DNA of 64,000 nt from Bacteroidota bacterium. Lineage in GTDB: Bacteria; Bacteroidota; Ignavibacteria; Tepidaquicellales; Tepidaquicellaceae. A program made the translations under genes and the position numbers. Positions 43,215-52,232 of this stretch are shown piece after piece (positions within the stretch are counted from its first letter, which is position 1; every line of letters starts with the position of its first letter). Location of the stretch: contig JAFDZP010000002.1 of the NCBI GenBank assembly GCA_018266835.1, forward strand, positions 843,302-907,301. Reading direction: 5' to 3'. The notes under the pieces were generated by a model. That model saw only the letters and a list, made by a program, of their open reading frames with translations, searched no databases and was not told the origin of the DNA.

Positions 43215-44159
43215 ATGGAACGGAAATTATCTAAATACCTCATTTTAATTTCCCTCATATTAATTACCCTCATGTTTTTCACCTCTCAATTATTTTCTCA
43301 ATCTCAGATAAAATTATTAGAAAGAGCTTACAAAGAAAATTCTGATTCTCTTATGCTGATTTTTATAAATAACTGGAAAAAAGATTTACCTGCTAACTAT
43401 ATAGATGAAACTAATCAGGACAGCATTTTAAGTTCCGCAGTCGAAATCTATAAACTTTTTTACAAGAAAAAAAAGATTACTGAACATCCTTATGGGGAAA
43501 ATGATGCGAAACCTGCCTATTCTTTAAATATGCAAAGTAATTCTTTGCCTGAATTAAACCTTAGTCTTTTACCGTCTGATTTTTTTATCAGGGTAAAAGA
43601 GAGAATTGGTTATTTTCAATGGACTGAGGACTCAACATGGAATAACTATTTCCCTGAAAACGAGCGAAGAGATACATTAAAGCCGCCTGAAATATCTTAC
43701 TTCATGAATGGCAATGAGCTTAAGCTAATAAAAATTAAAAATTTTTTGCCCTCTTATATAGTGGAAAAGGCAAAATTTTTGGATTCAAATTACATAGGAA
43801 TATTTAATTATTTTTTACTTGGGAATTTCAGGAAAGAACAATTTACCCGATTTGAAAATAATAATTTGAAGAGAACAGAAGAAGAATTTCAAAAAAGATT
43901 TTCGTATTTAACTAACTATCTTCCAATATATTTTACTGGCGGCCATGTAATTATAACCGATGAGAATGGTGATGATATTTTTAACAGAGGAGAAGGAATG
44001 CTTATCGGTGATTATGATACAATAAGTGAAATAATATTTGATAAATCTTTAAAATATGCTTCTGTTGGAGTGACTAATGATATGTCAAGCACAACGTATT
44101 ACCTCGAAAGAACTGACAACGGTTGGAAAGTAAAAAAGAAAAGGAGCCTTTATATATAA
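43215..44159 (+). CDS. Exported protein, unrecognised
   Basis: The 314-residue protein has an N-terminal hydrophobic signal (MERKLSKYLILISLILITLMFFTSQLFS). The rest has no family I recognise; it is rich in aromatic and charged residues (SLLPSDFFIRVKERIGYFQW, EFQKRFSYLTNYLPIYFTGG), and its end (STTYYLERTDNGWKVKKKRS) looks like a beta-hairpin. It lies 39 bases after the M15-like gene and is convergent with tadA, with 5 bases between the two stops. No function is proposed. Confidence 0.6.
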   Translation: MERKLSKYLILISLILITLMFFTSQLFSQSQIKLLERAYKENSDSLMLIFINNWKKDLPANYIDETNQDSILSSAVEIYKLFYKKKKITEHPYGENDAKPAYSLNMQSNSLPELNLSLLPSDFFIRVKERIGYFQWTEDSTWNNYFPENERRDTLKPPEISYFMNGNELKLIKIKNFLPSYIVEKAKFLDSNYIGIFNYFLLGNFRKEQFTRFENNNLKRTEEEFQKRFSYLTNYLPIYFTGGHVIITDENGDDIFNRGEGMLIGDYDTISEIIFDKSLKYASVGVTNDMSSTTYYLERTDNGWKVKKKRSLYI

Positions 44160-44164
44160 GTTAA

Positions 44165-44614
44165 CTACCTCTTCACCTCAAAAAAACTTTTTAAAATCCC
44201 TGCGCATTCTTTATCCATAATTCCGCCATAGACATTTACATTATGATTCATCATTTCATTTGAAGTTATATTGAATGCACTTCCGCATCCGCCGATGTTA
44301 TTATCAAATGCGCCGAAGTAAAGATTATCAATCTTAGCCATCACAATCGCTCCCGCGCACATGGGGCATGGCTCAAGCGTAACATACATATTGCAGCCGA
44401 TAAGCTGCTTTGACTGCAGATATTCAGCAGCAGAAGTAATTGCAATTATCTCTGCATGAGCAGTCGGGTCTTTTAACGTCTCAACCTGATTATGAGCTTT
44501 TGCAATGATTGTATTCTGAAAAGTTATGATGCATCCTATCGGCACTTCATTTTCTTCGTATGCTCTCTCTGCTTCTTTGAAGGCGTACTTCATCCATATT
44601 TCCTGTGTATTCAT
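44165..44614 (-). CDS. tadA: tRNA-specific adenosine deaminase TadA
   Basis: This 149-residue enzyme converts adenosine to inosine at the wobble base of tRNA-Arg(ACG). It has the zinc and proton-shuttle motif HAEIIAI and the second half PCPMCAGAIVMAKIDNLYFG. Length fits TadA. The upstream YibQ-like gene ends 18 bases before it. The end is convergent with the exported protein gene. Confidence 0.95.
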   Translation of the reverse strand: MNTQEIWMKYAFKEAERAYEENEVPIGCIITFQNTIIAKAHNQVETLKDPTAHAEIIAITSAAEYLQSKQLIGCNMYVTLEPCPMCAGAIVMAKIDNLYFGAFDNNIGGCGSAFNITSNEMMNHNVNVYGGIMDKECAGILKSFFEVKR

Positions 44615-44632
44615 TTACTAATTTTTCTTTAG

Positions 44633-45877
44633 TTACTTTTTCTTTTTTATTGGTGTTTTTGGTTCGGGATTTAAAGTATCAGCTTTAACTCCCTGCGGAT
44701 TATCGTTTTTCTTTTCATCACTCGGTTTTACCAACGGCGCACTAAGCTTTCGCATCATATCTTTGAACGAATAAAATTTATATCCGCGTCTTTTTAAATT
44801 TGCAATTTCTTTATCAAGAAATGTAAATTCCGAAGGAGATAGATTCAGAATATAAAAAATCGTTCCTGCTCCGCTTTTAGTCCTGTTAATTATATTTGTA
44901 AATAAATCGTAAATCTTTTTCTCGTCAATGTTTGACGATGCAAACTTTGTAAGCATTGTATCTTTATATACTGTGATTTTATACTTCTGAAATTCTTCTT
45001 TTATTTTTTGCTCGAAGACAAAATCTTTAACAGGATTTTCAATTATCACTCCGCCGGTTTTTGCAAACTCGTATGAAACACTTTTTATCTTTGCTCTCCA
45101 TCCACGATTGTTTTCAGTTCCTGATTTAAAATCAGATTCAACATCGTCCTCTTTTCCTATAGAAAATTTAAGAAGAAAATCTTTTTTTGAATTTTCAATC
45201 GATGCCTGCATGTCAGATTTATCATTGGTAAGAGGAAGAATAACCGAGAAGCTTTCATTTGAGTTTAGCACATCGTTTAAATCAGAAGATTTAAAATCAG
45301 TAATGTTGTTTAATATGAGGCAAACATCCGATGCATCTCTTTTTATTTTATCGGTGTAATTCAGCTTTATATTGCCGACAGTTTTCTTTAAGCTGTCTTT
45401 CTTAAAAAATATATCAGCACTGATGTTTCGTGTTTTCGGGTCTTCATTGATAGTTTCTTCAAGTCCGTAAAAGCGAAGCATGTTAGTCAGGTTCGTTGTA
45501 ACTTCTATGGTGCTGAGGTCAAGCGGAATTGCAACATCTTTCGCAAACCATAAGTCGGGATTTACCTTCTCATTCTTTTTATCATTCTTCTTATCATTCT
45601 TCTTATCATTCTTCTTGTCGTTCTTATCCTGCTTTTCGTTCTTGTCATCTTTTATCCACTCTTTCTTAATCCCGAATGAATAAAATATAGTATCAATTTC
45701 CGTTGGTATCTTTTTTCTTAACTCTTCATCTGTAAATTTCTTATCGGTTATTTTTGTAATGATAGTTTCGTTTGAACTTTCAGATCTACCTAAATAAAAA
45801 TACAGCAGTACTCCGGATACAACAACCAGAGATGCTATTAAAATTATTTTTGTTTTCAGTTCTTTGAAAGGTATCAT
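44633..45877 (-). CDS. Membrane-anchored protein resembling a degenerate YibQ-type polysaccharide deacetylase
   Basis: The 414-residue protein has an N-terminal membrane anchor (about residues 10-28), a Lys/Asp/Asn low-complexity linker (NDKK repeats, about residues 83-105), and a C-terminal domain of about 200 residues (DVCLILNNITDFKSSDLNDV, FSVILPLTND, FLLKFSIGKED, GGVIIENPVKDF, GTIFYILNLSPSEFTF) whose strand order resembles the divergent polysaccharide deacetylase YibQ. The IDD-like start of YibQ strand 1 is LNN here, so the metal-binding Asp pair is missing. It is 18 bases upstream of tadA. A lost-activity pseudoenzyme or a different fold is possible. Confidence 0.5.
   Translation of the reverse strand: MIPFKELKTKIILIASLVVVSGVLLYFYLGRSESSNETIITKITDKKFTDEELRKKIPTEIDTIFYSFGIKKEWIKDDKNEKQDKNDKKNDKKNDKKNDKKNEKVNPDLWFAKDVAIPLDLSTIEVTTNLTNMLRFYGLEETINEDPKTRNISADIFFKKDSLKKTVGNIKLNYTDKIKRDASDVCLILNNITDFKSSDLNDVLNSNESFSVILPLTNDKSDMQASIENSKKDFLLKFSIGKEDDVESDFKSGTENNRGWRAKIKSVSYEFAKTGGVIIENPVKDFVFEQKIKEEFQKYKITVYKDTMLTKFASSNIDEKKIYDLFTNIINRTKSGAGTIFYILNLSPSEFTFLDKEIANLKRRGYKFYSFKDMMRKLSAPLVKPSDEKKNDNPQGVKADTLNPEPKTPIKKKK
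45569..45628. repeat. 12-bp tandem repeat in the NDKK linker
   Basis: Three perfect copies of ATCATTCTTCTT (45581-45616) and flanking degenerate copies encode NDKK on the minus strand. The unit is a multiple of three, so copy-number change would lengthen or shorten the linker without a frameshift. Confidence 0.8.
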
Positions 45878-45900
45878 TTCAGTTAATACAGTTAATACAA

Positions 45901-47334
45901 TTAATTTATATGGTCAGCTATTTCGCTTTTTATTTTTTTAAATACGGAAATTGTTTCAGGAAGTTTTTTCAAACCTAAAATTTTCACTGAGTCATCTACA
46001 TATTTTTCTTTTCTTGCCCCGATTAACACTGTGGATACTCCCTCTGTTGAAGAAATAAGCAGCATTGTTTTTTGCGAGAGAGTTAAGCTGTGATATTCTT
46101 CCGGAATAATTGAGTTTATAATCGCGTGTATCTTCGCATTACGGGAGTTTGCATTTATTTTATAATACGTCGAAATAAAATTAAATAATTTATAACTCTC
46201 CGCTAAATATTTTGCAAAAAATTCTTTGGCGCTGGCATCCTCGACCTGAGTATTAAAAAAATCAGTGAGAAAGTTTATTCTCGGAGCAAAGTTATATTCT
46301 ATGTTATCGTTGAAATGCTCCAGCGTTCCGAAAAATTTCCAGTTCTCATCAATAAGTTTTCCGAATGAAAGATATTTCTTAGCCTTTTCTAAATCCTCAC
46401 TTGCTTCCATATCAACTAATTTTTCATCTATGATATCCTGCTCCATTAACATTACAAGCTTATTCTGTTTTACAAAATCATTTTCAACATAAGCGCCTGT
46501 TACTTCAAAGTCAGCTAAACGAAGAAGACCTTTTGCAGTAATAGCATTCAGAGGTCTGTTTATTAATACATCTAAGTTATTTTCTTTTGCGAGTTCAAGA
46601 ACGGTCTTCGTTCCGCTGTTTTGATTTTTAGTCAGAGCTGCGCCGCTCTCTATTAAATTAAAAGGAAGCTGAATACATTTAAAATTATTTTCAGGACTGA
46701 TTTCATTGGCAATCTGCAATACTTTCTCCAGTGAAGTAAAGTTATATTCATTATGAAAACCCGGGAAAGAGTTGGAAGAAATTCCGTAAGATTTTATTTT
46801 GCCTTCATTAACTTTCTCTTCAAGAAAAGCAAAAGCATTTTTTATTCTTCTGTAATATTCTTCTCTTGCGTCTTCAAGTTTCATATCTGAGTGCTCTGCC
46901 CATCCGAGAAAATATTCGGGATTATGAAGCAGGTACACATCAACATAATCCATTTGAAGTCTTCCTAGCTGTTCATCCAACTGATGCTGCAAAAATTCAG
47001 GATGAATGCAGTGCCAAAGTCTTTCAGCATACTCAACAACTTCGGGAAAAGGTTTGCCTTCTTCTTTTCTTGTCAAAGCAGTTTTATAATTTGAGCCCTG
47101 AATGTATCCTGCTTTTGTTACAACAGTAAGATCTCCACTTTTAATTTTATTCTCTTCAATCAGCTTGGTGACTACCTGACCGACAAGTATTTCACTTTTG
47201 CCGTCTGCATAATTTGCCGATGTATCTATTAACGTAATTCCTTCTAAAATAGCTTTTTCAAGTGATTTTCTGTGTTCTTCAACTCTAAAATCAATTCTAT
47301 AACAGCCGAAGCCGAGTATTGGGAAATTTTTCAT
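45901..47334 (-). CDS. Aldo/keto reductase with long C-terminal extension
   Basis: The first 300 residues form an aldo/keto reductase barrel with the catalytic Asp/Tyr in DTSANYADGKSE, the catalytic Lys in VVTKAGYI and the His in VYLLHNPEY. The enzyme would reduce aldehydes or ketones with NADPH. The chain is 477 residues, some 150 more than a typical family member; the extra part (after about residue 300) is helical (DEKLVDMEASEDLEKAKKYL, then ISTYYKINANSRNAKIHAI), and the barrel's last strands appear to come back near GVSTVLIGARKEKY. It therefore looks like an insertion before the final part of the barrel. It is monocistronic on the minus strand. Confidence 0.8.
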   Translation of the reverse strand: MKNFPILGFGCYRIDFRVEEHRKSLEKAILEGITLIDTSANYADGKSEILVGQVVTKLIEENKIKSGDLTVVTKAGYIQGSNYKTALTRKEEGKPFPEVVEYAERLWHCIHPEFLQHQLDEQLGRLQMDYVDVYLLHNPEYFLGWAEHSDMKLEDAREEYYRRIKNAFAFLEEKVNEGKIKSYGISSNSFPGFHNEYNFTSLEKVLQIANEISPENNFKCIQLPFNLIESGAALTKNQNSGTKTVLELAKENNLDVLINRPLNAITAKGLLRLADFEVTGAYVENDFVKQNKLVMLMEQDIIDEKLVDMEASEDLEKAKKYLSFGKLIDENWKFFGTLEHFNDNIEYNFAPRINFLTDFFNTQVEDASAKEFFAKYLAESYKLFNFISTYYKINANSRNAKIHAIINSIIPEEYHSLTLSQKTMLLISSTEGVSTVLIGARKEKYVDDSVKILGLKKLPETISVFKKIKSEIADHIN

Positions 47335-47456
47335 TTTTTAAAATATAAAGAGTATTTTGAAAATTAAATTCAAAAACCCGCTTGTTTAAATTTGAAGTAT
47401 TTAAAAATCAAAGCTGCAAATTTTGTAAGAAATAAATTTTGTAAAAACATGCACCG

Positions 47457-47480
47457 AAACTATCGCCCCCTCGTAAGTTA
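47457..47480. repeat. CTTACG/CGTAAG hairpin repeat, copy 3 (degenerate left arm)
   Basis: The loop and right arm CGCCCCCTCGTAAGTT are identical to copy 2 at 25041-25060. The left arm reads AACTATCG, two changes away from the fully paired AACTTACG. Confidence 0.6.
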
Positions 47481-47653
47481 TTTCTTAAAACATTATTTAA
47501 ACAAGAACGGCAGTTTTTAAAATTTTTTGAATTTTCAAGTATTGAAAAAGAACTTCATTAATTTACAAATCGTCATGCACTTTTCAAATTCAAACGGACC
47601 TATTACTATATATATGGAAACATTTTAAAAATCCTCTTGACAGAAAATTGTAA

Positions 47654-47672
47654 CCCATCCTAAAGGGATGGG
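47654..47672. repeat. CCCATCC/GGATGGG hairpin
   Basis: A 7-bp stem with loop TAAAG; it lacks a T tract on either side, so it is more likely a palindromic repeat than a terminator. Confidence 0.5.
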
Positions 47673-47818
47673 GGTACTGTATTAATTAAACCAATTTGAA
47701 TTTTTTGGGTGTGATGGACTCGTCTATTTCACCTTCTATTCTTCATTGTAATTAAAAATCAATAACCTTAATTTCATTTTTTACAATCATTCCACATTTT
47801 TATCTAGATTCTAATATA

Positions 47819-48631
47819 ATGAGCGATAAATCTTACCTTTCAGCTTCTTACAATAATATACTTGTTTCTGAAATTGAAAATAAAAGCGGACTTAAAGTCG
47901 GCTTGATACAACTCAACCGACCCGATGTCTTGAATGCATTAAAAGTTGAACTGATGAAAGAAGTTGTAGGCACAATGGAAAATTTTGACAGAGATGAAGA
48001 AATAGGCTGCATAGTATTAACCGGTAATGCGCGGGCTTTTGCCGCAGGCGCAGATATAAAAGAAATGGCAGATGCTACTGCAATTGAAATGCAGCTAAGC
48101 AATCAGTTTGCACGATGGGATAAAATAAGAAAAATAAGAAAACCTATAATTGCTGCAGTAAGCGGATTCGCATTAGGCGGTGGCTGTGAGCTGGCAATGA
48201 GCTGTGATATGATAATAGCTGCACAAAGCGCAAAGTTCGGCCAGCCGGAAATAAACTTAGGTGTAATCCCCGGAGCAGGCGGCACTCAAAGATTAACTAA
48301 GGCAATCGGAAAAGCGCGCGCAATGGAAATGATTCTCACCGGAAGAATGATGTCTGCCAAAGATATGTTTGAAGCGGGACTTGTTACCCGCGTAGTTGAA
48401 GATGAAGTATACTTAGATGAAGCAATTGAGCTCGGTAAAGAAATTGCATCAAAGCCGGCAGTTGCTGTAATGCTCGGCAAAGAGTGTGTATCACGTTCAT
48501 TGGATCTTACAATTGAGACCGGTCTTGAGTTTGAAAGAAAAAATTTCTACTTACTTTTTGCAACAGAAGATAAGTTTGAAGGCATGAATGCATTTGTTGA
48601 AAAAAGAAAAGCTGAGTGGAAAGGAAAATGA
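47819..48631 (+). CDS. Enoyl-CoA hydratase/isomerase family protein
   Basis: This 270-residue crotonase has the oxyanion segment TGNARAFAAGADIKEMADAT, the catalytic glutamates in FALGGGCELAMSCD and KFGQPEINLGVIPGAGGTQRL, and the family C-terminus. It hydrates trans-2-enoyl-CoA in fatty-acid beta-oxidation. Its stop overlaps the start of the next gene by 4 bases (ATGA, 48628-48631), so the two are translationally coupled even though their functions appear unrelated. Confidence 0.92.
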   Translation: MSDKSYLSASYNNILVSEIENKSGLKVGLIQLNRPDVLNALKVELMKEVVGTMENFDRDEEIGCIVLTGNARAFAAGADIKEMADATAIEMQLSNQFARWDKIRKIRKPIIAAVSGFALGGGCELAMSCDMIIAAQSAKFGQPEINLGVIPGAGGTQRLTKAIGKARAMEMILTGRMMSAKDMFEAGLVTRVVEDEVYLDEAIELGKEIASKPAVAVMLGKECVSRSLDLTIETGLEFERKNFYLLFATEDKFEGMNAFVEKRKAEWKGK

Positions 48632-50262
48632 TTTTAAATTTCAGATTTAAGATTTCAGATTTAAGATTTACTATTTTAGGAATATTCTTTATTCTTTTCA
48701 TAGCTACTGGTATTTCGCTTGCTCAGGAAAAAAATGTAACAGATAATCAGGGACCGAAAGACGGAGACTTTAATGCGCAGGAAATTATTGAAAATAATAA
48801 GGCAGCGCTGGTTTCAATCTGGTATCATACCTCTGATAACTATAATTATTATACATATACTAACAGAGATACGACTTTATTGAACGGCAGCGGATTTATT
48901 TTCCGAGCCGACGGATTAATAGGAACTAACTTTCACGTTGTTGAAAGAATTGACAGCTTAATTGTAAAAACAAGCGACGGTAATTTTTATTACGCTCAGA
49001 TAGTTTTAATAGATGAGAAAAACGATTTTGCGATTTTAAAAATAGTTTCTGAAGACAGTTTAAATTTTCAGACAATAAATTTTGGGAACTCAGATGATGT
49101 AAAGCAAGGACAAGATGTTTATGCAATTGGAAGTCCTTTAGGATTTGAATACACAATATCACAGGGAATTGTAGCAGCAATAAGGAGTAACGAGAAGGTT
49201 GATTTCACTGACCCGATAACATATATGCCCGTTGTTAAGACTTTTGAAAAAGTTATTCAGATAACGGCAGCAATTTCTCCCGGTAACAGCGGAGGAGCTC
49301 TTTTCAATTCAAAAGGTGAAGTGATAGGTATTACAACTTATACTTACATGGGTTACGGCAATCTTAACTTTGCCGTCGCAATAAATGCTTTTAAAAGAAC
49401 TGCGGCTCTAATCGGCACAGGTAACATTGCCGATAATGAGGAGTTAAAAGCCAAGAAAGAAGAGAGTCTGTTTAACTCAAATTACAGAATTGCGGGTAAT
49501 CTGAAATCACAGTTGAGTTACGAATGGTATTACTCCAAATGGAAAGATACTATGAAAGTGATTGATACTTTCGCCGTAAGAAAAGATTCAGCAAACAGAA
49601 TCAATCTTGCAAAGGCTGAAAGTTATTATTTCAAATGTATTGAAATGCACCCCGATACTTTTTACGTGTACAGAGATTTGCTTGATTTATATGTGATGAC
49701 GGATTCATATACTAAAGCAGAAGATTTATTTAAGACTGTAAGGGAAAGATTTACATCGGATAGTCTGGTTAACTCATTAAGCTCTTCGCTTGCAAGCGCT
49801 TATTCTTCTTCGAAAGATTATAAGAAGGCATTAACCTTCTATGAAAAAATGCAAAGGGCTGATACGTCGGATAATTTTATAAGATATTCCATCGCAAACA
49901 TTTATGATTTGATGGGCGATTATAAAAAAGCGGAAAAGAGTTATAAAGAAGTAATCGGAAGGGATTCAAGTAATACAAGCGCATATGTAGGACTTGGTAA
50001 AATCTATTATGAGAAGTATAAAGATTATGATAAGGCGAAGAAAATTCTTGAGAACGCTTACGACCGTGAAATGACATTGTACGGCACAACACCTTACAAT
50101 ATTGATTTACTGTACTACTTAGGTATGATTGCAGTTAAAGAAGGAAGGAAGTTTGATGCAATACTTGCATATATGGATTTGAAAAGTGTATACGGTTCCG
50201 GAATTGACGATAACAAAAAGAAAGCTGACCTTTATAAAGCTATAAAGAATTTAGACGAATAA
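48628..50262 (+). CDS. S1C (HtrA-like) trypsin-like protease with C-terminal TPR repeats
   Basis: I prefer the ATG at 48628 over a GTG at 48616 because it makes the 4-base ATGA overlap with the hydratase. The 544-residue protein has an N-terminal signal or anchor (about residues 14-33), a trypsin-like protease domain with His103 (GTNFHVVER), Asp133 (DEKNDFAIL) and Ser221 (SPGNSGGALF), and a C-terminal series of TPR helices (about residues 310-540). No PDZ domain is visible; the TPRs take its place. It probably acts in the periplasm in protein quality control or processing. The signal region is partly coded by a 14-bp tandem repeat. Confidence 0.85.
   Translation: MILNFRFKISDLRFTILGIFFILFIATGISLAQEKNVTDNQGPKDGDFNAQEIIENNKAALVSIWYHTSDNYNYYTYTNRDTTLLNGSGFIFRADGLIGTNFHVVERIDSLIVKTSDGNFYYAQIVLIDEKNDFAILKIVSEDSLNFQTINFGNSDDVKQGQDVYAIGSPLGFEYTISQGIVAAIRSNEKVDFTDPITYMPVVKTFEKVIQITAAISPGNSGGALFNSKGEVIGITTYTYMGYGNLNFAVAINAFKRTAALIGTGNIADNEELKAKKEESLFNSNYRIAGNLKSQLSYEWYYSKWKDTMKVIDTFAVRKDSANRINLAKAESYYFKCIEMHPDTFYVYRDLLDLYVMTDSYTKAEDLFKTVRERFTSDSLVNSLSSSLASAYSSSKDYKKALTFYEKMQRADTSDNFIRYSIANIYDLMGDYKKAEKSYKEVIGRDSSNTSAYVGLGKIYYEKYKDYDKAKKILENAYDREMTLYGTTPYNIDLLYYLGMIAVKEGRKFDAILAYMDLKSVYGSGIDDNKKKADLYKAIKNLDE
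48640..48667. repeat. 14-bp perfect tandem duplication inside the protease signal-sequence codons
   Basis: TTCAGATTTAAGAT occurs twice in a row. Because 14 is not a multiple of three, the two copies are read in different frames (FRFKISDLRF). Confidence 0.85.
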
Positions 50263-50438
50263 ATTAATTCATCTGTTCTCCTTACGAACAGCCTGTCCCG
50301 ATTTAGCGGGATCCTCTTTCGTAAGGTAGTTTCCCAACGGGGACGTTGGGAAACAGGAGAAAATTTTAAACGAATAAAATTTATATAAAATATAAAAAGA
50401 AATTTTTAAAATAATCACAAAGGTAATTTTATAAAATC
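50263..50438. repeat. Multi-hairpin structured element upstream of sdhA
   Basis: At 50276-50361 a 7-bp closing pair (TTCTCCT with AGGAGAA) encloses two hairpins: a 9-bp stem (50280-50288 with 50318-50326, overlapping the closing stem by 3 bases) around an inner TCCCG/CGGGA hairpin, and a 9-bp stem TTTCCCAAC/GTTGGGAAA (50330-50353). The closing stem and the first hairpin compete for CCT at 50280-50282. The remaining bases up to 50438 are A/T-rich and must hold the sdhA promoter. Confidence 0.65.
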
Positions 50439-52199
50439 ATGGTACAAAATTTTGACGTTGTTATAATCGGTGCAGGAGGCGCGGGGCTTCGCGCAGCTGT
50501 AGAAATTCCGAAAGAATATTCATGCGCAGTTCTATCAAAAGTTTTCCCGCCGCGTTCCCATACAGGAACAGCCCAGGGCGGTGTCTGCGCAGCGCTGGCA
50601 AACATGGAAGATGATTCATGGGAGAACCATGCATACGATACTGTAAAAGGAAGCGATTATCTCGGCGACCAGGACTGCATTGAAGTTATGTGCAAAGATG
50701 CTATAAGAGCTATCATGGAGCTTGAACACATGGGTATGCCGTTCTCAAGAAATGAAGACGGAAAAATCGCTCAGAGATTTTTCGGCGGGCACACAAGACC
50801 TGTTGACCCGAATGAACCTAACGGAAAAAGAGTCGCTGTAAAACGCTCATGCTACTCAGCCGATAGAACAGGACACGTAATGCTTCACACCCTATATGAA
50901 ACTTGTATAAAGAATCACGTAAATTTCTTCTCGGAATATTTTGTAACAGATTTAATTGTAGAAGACGGAGTTTGCAAAGGTGTAGTTGCAATGGATATTG
51001 CAACGAGTGAAATTCACACCTTCCACGCTAAGGCAGTTATATTTGCAACAGGCGGTTACGGAAGAGTTTTCAGAATTACATCTAACGCTCACGTAGGAAC
51101 AGGCGACGGTTATGCATTATGTTATAACAACGGATTGCCATTGGAAGATATGGAATTCTTCCAGTTCCACCCGACGGGATTATGGAAGCTTGGAATACTT
51201 GTCAGCGAAGCTGCAAGAGGTGAAGGCGGAATATTAAAGAATAAAGACGGCGAGAGATTCATGGCGCGCTACGCTCCGACTGTTATGGACTTGGCACCTA
51301 GAGACATGGTATCACGCGCAATTATTTCAGAGATAAGAGAAGGACGCGGAATAAGAGGAAGTGACGGAACAGATTACGTTTACCTTGATGTATCACACTT
51401 AGGAAAAGAAGTTATTGATGATAAGCTCCCGGAAATTACCGGCTTTGCAAGAACATACTTAGGCGTTGAGCCGACAAAAGAACCTATTCCGATTCAGCCT
51501 ACTGCTCACTACGCTATGGGTGGTATACCTACAAATGTAAACGGTGAAGTTTTATTAAATGAAAAAGGCGATACAGTTAAAGGACTTTATGCTGCCGGTG
51601 AATGCGCATGCGTTTCAGTTCACGGCGCAAACAGACTCGGAACAAACTCATTACTGGACTTAGTTGTATTCGGAAGAAGAACAGGAAAGGCAGTAACGGA
51701 ATTTGTGAAGAACAATGATTACGCACCGATGCCTGCCGATGCTGCAGAGAAATCAAAAAAGATAATCAACGATATATTCAATAAATCAGGAAGCGAAAAA
51801 GTTGTAACACTCAGAACTGAACTGCAGGATACAATGATGGTTGACTGCGGAGTTTTCAGGAACGAAGCTGACTTAAGAAGAATGGTTGAGAAAGTAAAAG
51901 AGATAAAAGAGAGAGCAAAGAATATTTCTATTCAGGATAAAGGAAAAGTATTTAATACGGATTTAATAGAAGCTATCGAGCTTGATAACTTAATTGTTAC
52001 AGCAGAAGCAACTGTTAACAGCGCTTATGCAAGACAGGAATCACGCGGCGCGCATACAAGAGAAGATTTTCCGAAGAGAGACGATGTAAACTGGATGAAG
52101 CATACATTTGCTTTCAAGAATCCTGAAGGCGGAGAACCGATATTGAAATACAAACCGGTTACTCTTACAAGATTTACACCAATGGAAAGAAAGTATTAA
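50439..52199 (+). CDS. sdhA: Succinate dehydrogenase flavoprotein subunit
   Basis: The 586-residue protein is the FAD-bearing subunit of succinate dehydrogenase. It has the FAD-binding start VVIIGAGGAGLRAAVEI, the covalent flavin histidine in RSHTGTAQGGVCAAL, the substrate-site segments FHPTGLW and SEAARGEGGIL, and the YAAGECACVSVHGANRLGTNSLLD stretch. It oxidises succinate to fumarate as part of the TCA cycle and respiratory chain. Length matches the mitochondrial-like type. No sdhC or sdhD membrane-anchor gene is found in the window, although the usual order would place one upstream. The next gene is an exported protein, not sdhB. Confidence 0.96.
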   Translation: MVQNFDVVIIGAGGAGLRAAVEIPKEYSCAVLSKVFPPRSHTGTAQGGVCAALANMEDDSWENHAYDTVKGSDYLGDQDCIEVMCKDAIRAIMELEHMGMPFSRNEDGKIAQRFFGGHTRPVDPNEPNGKRVAVKRSCYSADRTGHVMLHTLYETCIKNHVNFFSEYFVTDLIVEDGVCKGVVAMDIATSEIHTFHAKAVIFATGGYGRVFRITSNAHVGTGDGYALCYNNGLPLEDMEFFQFHPTGLWKLGILVSEAARGEGGILKNKDGERFMARYAPTVMDLAPRDMVSRAIISEIREGRGIRGSDGTDYVYLDVSHLGKEVIDDKLPEITGFARTYLGVEPTKEPIPIQPTAHYAMGGIPTNVNGEVLLNEKGDTVKGLYAAGECACVSVHGANRLGTNSLLDLVVFGRRTGKAVTEFVKNNDYAPMPADAAEKSKKIINDIFNKSGSEKVVTLRTELQDTMMVDCGVFRNEADLRRMVEKVKEIKERAKNISIQDKGKVFNTDLIEAIELDNLIVTAEATVNSAYARQESRGAHTREDFPKRDDVNWMKHTFAFKNPEGGEPILKYKPVTLTRFTPMERKY

Positions 52200-52232
52200 A
52201 AAGAAGTACTAATAAATTATCAACCCCAATAA

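Larger units (their letters stand above)
47335..47818. other. 484-base gene-free stretch with repeats
   Basis: No credible gene is present. The stretch holds the degenerate CTTACG-type repeat (47460-47480) and a CCCATCC/GGATGGG hairpin with loop TAAAG (47654-47672). The sequence is otherwise A/T-rich. The hydratase promoter should lie in the last 100 bases. Confidence 0.65.

Noticed and set aside
48507..48701. Minus-strand frame overlapping the hydratase end
   Set aside because: Its residues (ILNLKFKI-like) come from the 14-bp tandem repeat read backwards; there is no start context or family.
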